Under the pieces are notes generated by a model that made no database searches, was not told the DNA's origin, and worked only from the letters and a program-made list of their open reading frames with translations. From Bryum argenteum (Eukaryota > Streptophyta > Bryopsida > Bryales > Bryaceae), in the NCBI GenBank assembly GCA_037043015.1, contig CM073328.1, positions 2,839,409 through 2,903,408 of the forward strand: a stretch of DNA of 64,000 nt, given 5' to 3'. A program made the position numbers and the translations under genes. Positions 54,713 to 64,000 of the stretch are shown here, piece after piece. Numbering within the stretch: position 1 is the first letter of the stretch; the number at the start of each line of letters is the position of its first letter.

Positions 54713-55120
54713 ACTACACTAAAAATTATATTTAGTGTTGGATGACAATTAGTGTAGTACCCACCATCATGCTCCAACACTATTAGTCAACTTGTGGACA
54801 ATTAGTGTATTGGGGGGCCACCCCTTTTTAATGGCAACCTCCCTTTTATAGTCAACTTGTAGACAATAGTGTATTGGGGGGCCACCATATCTTAATGGGA
54901 GCCTCCCTTTTAGTCACCAAAGTTGCAAGTTGGCTAACACCAAACCAAAATCTAACACTAAATGTCAACTTCTTCATTTTTCAATTCTTTAATTCTTACT
55001 ATTGTTCACAGTTGGTGTTGGAATTGACAATTAGAGTTGCTACAATTCTACCCTTGTTGACAATTGGTGTTGTTGTTCGTATTTAGTGTTGCCAACACTA
55101 AATATAATTTTTAGTGTAGT
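54713..55120. mobile_element. MITE with ~30-bp TIR, 408 bp
   Basis: actacactaaaaattatatt at the left and aatataatttttagtgtagt at the right are inverted and continue into tagtgttgg / ccaacacta. Inside, an ~80-bp block with gtcaacttgt.gacaat.agtg and tattggggggccacca is duplicated in direct orientation (54786-54912). I see no unambiguous target duplication. Confidence 0.82.
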
Positions 55121-56131
55121 GCTCACTCATTGACTCCGTTTATAGTTTATTGTAATAATCCTTAATTCTTGTAGGCCTCCCCTTGTGAATTCATCAAAGC
55201 TTTAATTTGGCTCACTTGGCAACTTGAGGAAGGTTTTAGCTGACAAAAATATTTTACCAAGTAAATTTCTGAAATTTTGAAATTTCAAATTTACCCTGGC
55301 GCCAAGTTTTGTAGATGGTACATAAAGAGTTTGCAACTTGCTTCATGATTATTCCAAGAGTTGTAGATAGTACATATATAATACGAAACTTGCTTCATGA
55401 TATTCGAAACAGAAACAGTGTTGTTATGTTGCAAAAAAACCTCGTGTTTGTTAAGACATTGTCGTATTACAGCACATAAAAGTTTTCACATTTTTATCAT
55501 TTCCGAGTACACGGAAATTTCGAAGTTTTGAAAAATGACTGAGTCGAGAAAAATTCGACGTGTCGATACACTGCGAAATTATCGTTAATATCATCGACTG
55601 TCATGTTGGCTAATCTTGCAATCAGACAACATGATCAGTAGATGTAGAAGATTTACCACATTCAAACAACTGTACCAAGCTATCCACACTCAAAATAATG
55701 TTAAGACAAAATGCTACGAATCAAAACAGGATACCGAGTGCAGTCCTGATCAAAAGTCATGATGGTAACAGAATAAAGCAGTCTTCCCAGCAAGCAACTC
55801 GCATGCAGTCTTACTTGCAGTAGTTGGATTGGCAATAGTCAGTTGCAGTTTCTGGGGAAGATAAAATCAGGAGTGAGTACAGTTCTTGAAAAAGGATAAA
55901 AAATTGGTTGCACAACACGATCGAAATTCCAGTAGAAAAGAATTTTTCAAAAAGGCAAGGAAACGAGATCCTGAAAGGAAAGGACTGCAAGTAGTACTTG
56001 AGAGTGTTCCCTTCAAGCGATTGCCATGTGGTGAGAGGATCCAGCATTTCCATGCCTTACAAAGTCGGAAGGAGGGTCAGCAGACAGCAACGAAAAGGGG
56101 CAGGGCAGGGCAGCAGCAGGAATTCGTTTTT
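55121..56131. other. AT-rich intergenic DNA and probable 3' UTR of the RRM gene
   Basis: No gene. The part near 55800-56131 follows the RRM gene stop codon and probably includes its 3' untranslated region. gatagtacatata / tagatggtacataaag and ttgcttcatgat phrases are duplicated near 55310-55400. Confidence 0.5.
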
Positions 56132-57773
56132 TTATGAGGCGGCTTCAGTTTCTTTAGTAGCTTCGGCCTCAGCCTCAGCAGCAGCCATGGGATCTGCAGG
56201 TTCGTCTGCTTCAGTCTCGCCCTCTCGTACCTCCAAGAGTTTCTTTCTATCTGCATCTTCCGCTGCACTCACGGTCGCTTGATGCTCCGCGTTCAAACGC
56301 TTCAGCTCCTCCTCTTGTTGTTGTCTCTCGAACCACGTATCGGCATCCGCCCACACTGCAATGCACCGCCGAGTACGTGAATCATGTGTGCATTTCCATC
56401 ATACCATACTCGTGTGCACAGCATTCAGGGCAGATAAAAGTGCAATCATTCTAAAGGCCGATAGCATTCGATCACAGGAATAATGCTTCGATACAAGGAC
56501 TCAAACGCATCACTGACCAGACCGAGGGTCAAAACGGCCATTTGATTCTATGAAGAACTTTCAAATCACTAGCCATTCAGAATGAAACAAGTACAGATTT
56601 CGGTAAAAGAACAAGATTTCGGTGAATGTTTCCGAAAGAAGAACATTGGACTTTTTTGATATGAACCAGGGTCTACAATACTTGCGGTGCGGAATATATT
56701 CTTTCCCATGCCACTCATCGACCTTTGTATGCTATGATTGCTTGACATGAGGTAGAGACAAGTTCCAGTACCCTTTTATTTTGATAGCTACACGAGAGTC
56801 TCCAACGCCATTCATGCCCTAGAGAACGGCACATCGAGTGCGGGAGTTTTATACTGCTTCCTTTTATGCATTGCATTCCTATCATACGATACTCGTGTGC
56901 ATTTGCCTTCACATATGCTTATGCTTATGGAGTCACATCAAGTCAAATTCTTATAGAGAACGGCACATCGAGTGCGGGAGTTTTACACTGCTTCCTTTTA
57001 TGCATTGCATTCCTATCATACGATACTCGTGTGCATTTGCCTTAACATATGCTTATTCTTATTGAGTCCAGGAGTTTACAAACATAAGCAAGAAAGAAGA
57101 AAAAAAAGCTCTGTAAAGCTTGAACAGACACCAGCCCTAGTGCCATACCTGCTTGAGAAGCCCATCCCTGTTCGCCTCCCTTGATTTTTTGAGGTTGTGC
57201 GAAATTCACAGTGAGAACACGACCATAGAGTTCACCATTGTGCATATTGTCCATGGCCGCCGCAGCATCTTCTTTCTCAAAGTACGTGATGAAACAAAAA
57301 CCTCGGTGCTTCTGAGTCGCCTGATCTAACGGCATGGAAATATCCTTGACATCGCCAAACGGGATGAAAGCTGCATGCACCACTTGCTCCGTCACATTCT
57401 CCTCCAAACCACCTGCTCCACACACACCGTACCACTCCCTTATCACAAAGTGCGTCACAAGGGCATTAGGGTTTAGGGTTTTAGGGTTTCCAATCAACTC
57501 TTCTCCGATTCTCGAATTGGATTGGCATTACCTGCAGAATTTTCTGCTGCGATTCAATCCGTGGATTGCGACAACTGCGCGACACTATTCCTGTATCCCT
57601 ACTACCATAGACGGGACACCAAAACGGATTTTTTTGGTACACCGACACCGATCAAGCTCAGATTCCTTTTGTAAGGATTTGCCAGAAAACGGCGACACTA
57701 GAGTGGAGTGATAGCACGAACGAGCGAGCGAGGGCTTACCAACGTAGAGTGTCGTCTTCGGGTTGGTAGTCAT
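56132..57773 (-). CDS. RRM RNA-binding protein, PPIE/CYP33-like without cyclophilin domain
   Basis: Three exons: 57773-57740 (MTTNPKTTLYVG), 57412-57149 and 56355-56132, all GT-AG; together 522 bp or 173 residues. The RRM has RNP2 in TLYVGGL, split by intron 1, and RNP1 as HRGFCFITY; FIPFGDVKDISMPLDQATQK and GELYGRVLTVNFAQPQKIKG complete it. The last exon begins VWADADTWFERQQQEEELKR, a helical tail that becomes acidic. This is the layout of a small conserved plant protein whose RRM matches the N-terminus of cyclophilin E of the spliceosome; the plant protein lacks the isomerase. A role in splicing or RNA handling in the nucleus is inferred. The frame is clean. Confidence 0.87.
56821..57075. 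repeat. 134-bp tandem duplication in intron 2 of the RRM gene
   Basis: agagaacggcacatcgagtg starts at 56821 and again at 56955; copies are nearly identical across ~115 bp. A shorter related piece (ccatactcgtgtgcac) lies near 56402. The duplication lengthens the intron only. Confidence 0.9.
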
Positions 57774-58320
57774 ATTTGCAGCCTGTAATGCAATGCTCGC
57801 CTTACTAAGTCATGAGCGGATCGCCTGTATTTCTCAATCTGGCCGTTCTTCAATCTTCTCCCTGAAACATGATACCTAAACAAATTATCACGATCGTGTT
57901 AAAAATGCCGACGTCAATCTCTCGGACAAAAGTACGACGTCGAAGGTGACAGGCCGAAGCCACAATCACCTTCGTGGATGATAAACGTTCGTTCGCTTAG
58001 TGATAAATGAAATTCATCCGTCCATATTATTTAACTACCGTATGTTAAGCTCGGATTCTACCATAATCTCATATTCGTACGTAAACTTCATATTCTTACG
58101 TAACACACTGTCCGGTTTCGGGCCCCTTCATTTCCTCTCCCGTAATGCCCTCTGCCTTTTCCAGAGAGGGCATTACGACATAACGCCCTCTCCAATTCTC
58201 ACCTTACAGAAAAATACCCGGGCAACACCAAAAAAAAAAAAATCATAAAAATTGTATGATGAACATTATATCACATATGCAACTCAAATACAAAGGAACT
58301 TGACAAATAGCAGCCGAAAC
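57774..58320. promoter_or_regulatory. Upstream region of the RRM gene
   Basis: Probable promoter and leader. At 58141-58177 a perfect 13-bp stem (cgtaatgccctct / agagggcattacg) with an 11-nt loop is present. An A run lies at about 58231-58241. No TATA box that I would defend. Confidence 0.45.
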
Positions 58321-61300
58321 CCGGGCAAAGGGTATCTCCCCCGGCGGAATACCCTCCCGTCGGGGGCTCCTGCTATACATATCGTACTTAATTGCATGTC
58401 CGGGATTTTTTAATATTATTGGGCCAAAGATTTTTTAAAATATTAATAAAATAAAAATGAATATGGTAATCCTAAATTTCACTTTGTAATAAAACATTTT
58501 CCTTTTCAAAATTAAATCATTCGGCACTAAGGTGTTGAATATGAGGTTCAAGTAGAATATTGTGAGGGCTATTTTCTGCATCTAAATTAATTCCTGAAAT
58601 TTCTAACTTTTATTTTAGAGAATTACCTCTAAACAATCCATGTGTACTTGGATATCCAAGCACTTTAACCCCTAACCGTTCTTGAAACCCGAAACGGGTT
58701 TTTGCAATTTCAGGCAACCTAGATGAAGGTGTTGAAAGTACTATTTTTCCTAAATTTTTATTGAGTGTTCCTTATACTCCAAAAAGTATTTTGCAAAGCC
58801 AAAATCTCAATTTTAAAACCTTTAGAAATTTTAGGTTTGAAGTCCAAAAAGGGTAGTTTACATTCAGTCTTTTTTTTATTTTCTTATTTTTAAAAAAAAA
58901 ATATGTTCATAATAAACAAATCACTACCTGATTTCCAAAGTGACATAAGTCAAAATGTTTACCAATTTTACAAGGGCAGCCTCCAAAAATTCCAAAAACA
59001 ATCTTCAAAATGCCCAAAAAAACTTGGGAGACAAACTTTGAATGTTATGATCTCTGAAATGGTAAACATTCAACGGTCAATTTTTGAAACATTAACCAAA
59101 AATAGTCTTCGTTACAAGATCTTACGGTTGGAAGTTTTAAAAAGCGGGAAAGAATTGGTTCACACCCCTAGGAGTACATGGAGGTAGAAAATCGCAGTTT
59201 TGAGGTTTTGAGCTCCCAAAACCACACAAGGACAATTAGGGGTTAACTATGTTCACATTAAACATTTTTTACAATATTGTTGTTTGTTTTATTTTATTTT
59301 TCTTACAAAATTGCATGAGGATAAAAGGTCTATTGTCTCTGAAGTTTGTTTGTCTTTACTCAACTTAGTATACCCATTATAAAAAATGTTAGCAAGATGT
59401 TTGGGTTAACAATTGCATATCCCCCTTTGCACAAAGTAGACCATATATCCAAACCAATGACAAAATTAAGTATAGTAAGGATTTTAGAAGGTGTTCCCAA
59501 ACATCTAAAAATGGAACAAATGACAGCATAGACTAAGTAGCTTTTGACATGTATCACTTTAGGTACAATGTTACATATTTTGTAAGACAACTTGACAAGA
59601 AATACTATATACTTTATCACCAAGCAAGAAGAAATTGCTCCAATAATAAATATATTTCTCAAAATATTTGTTGCAATTTGTGGTTTAAAATAAAAGTACA
59701 TTGACATCAATAGAATATACTAAACAAACGATACCTCAAAAATAAACAAGCGACAAAGTTTCTTTTTTTCTTTTTATCTTCTTCCTATATTGACGCAAAC
59801 GAACCAAGGTTACCGAAGTACATGAATATCCCTCTATTTTGAAATTTTACCTGCGTACTTAAGGCTGAATTTGTACATACTTACAGCTTATTTTTCATAC
59901 TGGTAAATATCCAATTTCAGAAGACTCTAAATACTCTAGAAATACAAAAAAAATGTATGTATGTGAAAGATTCTTGGAACAAATACAGCATATTCCCCGA
60001 TAACAAATAGGACACATAGTGTTGTTACACATATATGAAAAAAGGTACAAGCCCTGCACCCTAATAAAATGGACGACATCAGTATAAGAAAGTCCATCAC
60101 CTGGACCAGTATTTCTGCAGCAAAATGCAGAATGTGGGGCGGGGCGGGGGTACTGGTTGCGATAAGGATACATGGACACTGAACGCAACAGTAGAATAGT
60201 TGACTCGCCTCTGTACATCATTTACAAAGGCCGGTGGGCTTGCTTTAATGGATCAGGACTCTGATTGGCAATCCCGGGGTCCGACCGACCCCCTGCAGCC
60301 CGAAAGTGGGGTCCAACCCCCTGCAACGAATGCACCATGGAAATAATCCCGGGGTCCGACCCCCTGCAGTGGGGATGTGGGGGTCCGGCCCCCTGCAGCG
60401 GATGCACCATGGAAACAATGCACCAATAGCAAACAATGGCTATGCTAAAAACCCGGCAGGGGGGGGGGGGTGTCTGCCCCCGCTAGAACCTTCACCCCCC
60501 CCCCCTCAGGGGGCCTGGCTATTAAGGATAAAGCAGCAGGGGGAGCACGGACTCCTGGCACCCAATTTTTCTGGAGCTTCTTGCATACTGTTGTTTTGCT
60601 TGTTATTATTATTATCCTCCACCACCATGCCTGCCTTCAATTATTGAGGGGGGTATGATGTGGTAGATGCCTCCGTCACTTTTTGAGAGTTCTTTCTCCG
60701 TTTTGATTTTTTCAAATTCCCTGTTGTCCGATGATGGGATGTAAAGTTGAAGCGCACCATCTTGCCATGCCCTCGTGCCCTCACCTCAAGAGCATGAGTA
60801 GTGAGAGTCACTCTTGAATTGATTGTGCGCCACCGAAAATCATACATTGAAGGTATCTTCCATATGCATGAATAATAATTTCTATCATGGAGGACGAAGA
60901 GTGTAGTGAAATTCGTTCTTTCTAGTTTTTTGTCTCAAATGTGGGACCAATAGGATATGGTGGGTGTCGATGTTGTGTAAAGAAGGGTACAATTGGGTTG
61001 AAACAAAATTTGAAGTTTGAGATGAAGGTGTTAGTCCAATAACGGCTTAAATTGACGATGAGCACCATTTTAGTCTTGAGGAAAGACTGTAAATATTCAT
61101 CCTAACACTTGGTGTTTTGGAGACTTGGGCAAATATCAAGGTCCTCGCCATATTCCATCTCCCTCCCTTCTTTTTTTAGGTATTAATTAGAAAAAAAAAA
61201 GAAAAAAAAAGAAAAAAAAAGAAAAAAAAAAAACTCTCGCCGGATATGGGAGAAGCTATTTTCAATTCCTTTTGCGAGTAGATGCAAAAAATCAAAGGTG

Positions 61301-62740
61301 AACTCTATTTACCCTTTATTTTTTCTCAATGTGTGAAGGACATTTTTACGAATATGACTAGAGATGTAGGTACCTTCATTTTTTATCTCCTAAGTGTGAA
61401 CAAGATGGTTTTTAGTCATTGATGGAATCTCTTACCTTAACCCTAAAGGTGGGTGAGGCCCAAATCGGGTCAATCTCACATTTGCAGCTCAAGAATATAC
61501 TATTTTTAGATCGCATGAAGTTGAAACCTTTTGGAGGTTGTAGATTTTTTCCACACCTTTCCTACAAATCATCTCATGCTTCAAATTTTCTTATACTTTA
61601 GGAGATATTTGAGGTCAAAGTTTGAAAACACTATTCAAAATCTCCTTGAAATGCAATATATACTCATTTATTCTCAAAATCTACCAAAAATTGATTAAAA
61701 CGCATAACTTCAAAAATCACCAAAACTGCCAAGTGTCAAATTTTACTTTTTTTCAAGTTTTGTTTTAGGTACACGTAGAAACGATAGTAAAGGTGTGTTA
61801 TCATTGTTCTCATTTTCAATCCATAAATTTTTACTTGCCTTTTTCATTCTTGAAAACGGGCCTTGGTATTTGAATTTCAGCATACCTCCATGTGCATAAT
61901 CAAGCATTTTTATAGGTCGTATGAGGGTGAAAATTGCATAGACATGTTCCTTCCTCACCTAGGAACAAGAATGTGAAGAGCCTCATACCAAATTTACAAC
62001 GAGAAATGGTTTTTTCAGCCCCCAAAACATCATTTTGCCATATTACAACATGGAAAAAAATTATATTTTAAAATTTGAACATAACAATCTCACAAATGAT
62101 AAGAAATTTGAATCTAAGATTCAATATACAAGTACATGTACAAGCTAGATACTAGATCCTATGATTACATATTCCGAAACCCATAAAAATTCAGAAATAT
62201 GCATCTTGCATCCAAAAAGGCCAATTTCGAGGATTTTTGATTGTTATGAGGTTGCTCACCGTTAGGGGTTAGAAAAAGGCCCAGATAAGTTAGGCCTTGC
62301 GGAAAACTTCAAGTTGCAATGTCACTGTATGATTTTGAAACAAACAAAAGAGCGGGCCTGTCCGCACAACCTCCAAATCGTTCATGACCGCTACATGCAT
62401 TGATGGTATCCACGTCAATAGAATTGAGAGTGGAACATTTATAGTTGGCCTTCATCTCCACCATTCCACTTTATCCATTCAATTGAAACGACTCTGGCGT
62501 GGTGAGATGGTGACATCTCGGACAACACTTGTAATGAATGTCCATGTTACCAATGGGTTGCTAAAAAAGACAAAACCAAAACCAACATAACGGAATCTTT
62601 TTTCCGGAAAACTTTTTTTTCATAAGTGATTGGCGAATTGGGTGGTGACGCTTGAAGGATACGAGCAAATCTCGTAGTAAGAGCAGCGCCACCCATGCGT
62701 AGATTTTGTGGGTATTTCGAAGGCAACGCCCTAAAAATAA
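58321..62740. other. AT-rich intergenic DNA with short repeats
   Basis: No convincing gene. 60264-60420 has three copies of a cccggggtccgaccccctgcag-like unit with inverted symmetry plus atgcaccatggaaa.aat phrases. 60463-60476 is a long G run and 60494-60508 a C run. 61189-61232 is a (gaaaaaaaaa)n microsatellite. A minus-strand frame at 59895-60221 of 108 codons has eight cysteines but resembles nothing I know. Confidence 0.5.
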
Positions 62741-62741
62741 G

Positions 62742-63034
62742 GGGGAATTTCATATAAGGGAACACTATTTTCAAATAGGGGAACAATCTTATAATATTTG
62801 CAAAGAGGGGAATGTAGAACGTTTTATTGTCGCTTCGTGAGCAAGTAGAAGAAGCTCTATACTAACTTCGATTTAGTGAGATGCCAATCTTCTTCATATT
62901 AATTTCAGTTTGTTTACATGTGACAAAAAAAATGAAACAACATTTAACAACTTGTTCCCCTCTTTTCAAATATTTTACATTTGTTCCCTTATTTGGAATT
63001 AATTTACGGAAGTGTTCCCTTATATGAAATTTCC
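62742..63034. mobile_element. MITE with TIR GGGGAATTTCATATAAGGGA
   Basis: ggggaatttcatataaggga followed by acact at the left is inverted at the right (agtgttcccttatatgaaat then ttcc). The interior has further paired phrases (caaataggggaacaa / ttgttcccttatttg). No coding capacity and no certain target duplication. Confidence 0.8.
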
Positions 63035-64000
63035 TCTAAATACAATTACCACCCCACCCATACCCGTAATGCATGTGTTCTCATCGTGTGTTCCCTGCGC
63101 CATGTCTATTGAGGCGCTTGTGAATCCTTTGTGGTATCGACAACGTCTTTAGTTGGGATGTCCGAAATGGATTGTGGAGGGGTATTGCCTCACACCACTG
63201 GAGAGCAGGCAACAACCAATTTAAGAAACCCCAAAAGGTGAATAATGTTTCGTGCTTGAACGGTGACCCTCCTTCATGAAGCCAAACCTCCAATAATTGC
63301 ATCTCATGTTGTTTTCACTTAACCGGCGGCTATGCTCTAAGATCTCCAAAATAATGCATCAAATAAGTAGCCAAGTACAAGATATATCTAACACTTATCA
63401 AGACTACCCAAAAGGGTCACTGCAAACCTGAAACCCTAAATTTTCCCATTCAAATTTAGCCTTCAATTTGATGAGAACCTCACATAAGAATCAGAGACCA
63501 AACTGCAGCTCAGCTGACCCTGCCCCCAATAAAGATGGACTGCTCTAATTCGACCAGGAGAAACCGCAGCCATTATCTTCAAATATTCAATTAACCCAAA
63601 CAGATAGAGTGGGGTCCATAAAGTAACAGTAATTTCCCGTACACACTAATTATATCATATTTTAAGAGTGATTCCTTCTCTCTACACGAATTATGGGATA
63701 GTTTTAGTTTAAATGGATGGATGAAAAATAATGGAGAAGACGGGGTCTATAGGGGGGACATTCTCATTTGATCCTCTATCTTATATGGTGTTGTATAAGA
63801 TAAGCAATTAGTTTGGTGGTATTTTATGATCATGGCTTGGGTGAAGAGTTGGGTTATTAGCAGCTGCTGATAGGCTAAGTCCCAATGATTCCTATGGATA
63901 GTTTTTTATTTCTTAAAAGATAAAATGAGGTCAACAAGTTTTAGGAATGTGTGCATGAAATCCAAGTACATTCTAAAGCTCTATTCTTTTTATCTTGCAA
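63035..64000. other. Intergenic, no gene seen
   Basis: No gene, RNA or repeat that I can support. Confidence 0.45.

Noticed and set aside
59895..60221. Cysteine-containing 108-codon frame as a small secreted protein
   Set aside because: No signal peptide, no family resemblance and surrounding AT-rich DNA; too weak to call.

Overview
The window is nuclear DNA from a land plant. The evidence is GT-AG introns of roughly 80-120 nt, a spliced RRM gene of a type conserved in plants, Ty1/copia LTR retrotransposons primed by initiator tRNA-Met, Stowaway- and CACTA-type MITEs, and a large Mutator-like transposase. I cannot name the species; a TE-rich seed-free plant would fit, but that is a guess. 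All gene calls come from reading translations and splice signals by eye.

Layout. 1-4.4 kb (- strand): a broken SUVR-type SET-domain methyltransferase fragment and a multi-exon gene with a RING-like zinc finger. 4.3-7.9 kb: minisatellites, a CACTA-type MITE and AT-rich DNA. 7.8-25.4 kb: a degraded cluster of F-box genes (- strand) with small RING-finger genes or remnants in head-to-head orientation. The cluster contains a ~2 kb palindrome of F-box pieces and a complete 5.27 kb Ty1/copia element (16880-22150, TSD aactc) with almost identical LTRs but a frameshifted pol. 25.8-28.0 kb: two copies of a 320-330 bp MITE and an 18-bp minisatellite.

28.0-46.0 kb is the most interesting part. It appears to be one 18.0 kb Mutator-like DNA transposon (27984-46001) with matching terminal inverted repeats and a 9-bp target duplication. 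It carries a decayed MULE/SWIM transposase and unusual cargo: a ten-exon gene for a ParB-like plus N6/N4-DNA-methyltransferase-like protein, an ADD-type (ATRX/DNMT3-like) histone-reader gene, and three or four unrecognised nuclear-looking proteins. Many cargo frames are interrupted by stops that are each one C-to-T or G-to-A transition from a sense codon, as expected from decay of methylated cytosines in a silenced element.

46-64 kb: an intact F-box gene (47113-48690), a paralogue of the frameshifted copy at 7.9-9.5 kb, with a RING remnant upstream. Next is a 3.7 kb non-autonomous copia derivative (49539-53243) that keeps gag and protease, has lost integrase and RT, and has a primer site matching the anticodon arm of initiator tRNA-Met. 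Then come a tRNA-derived SINE, a 408-bp MITE, the RRM gene (56132-57773, - strand) and about 6 kb of AT-rich intergenic DNA with a last MITE.

The ordinary host genes here are the RRM gene, the intact F-box gene and perhaps the RING-like gene at 1-4.3 kb. Almost everything else is mobile, duplicated or broken. Single-base frameshifts recur across unrelated loci, so uncorrected assembly indels remain a live alternative to true pseudogenisation.
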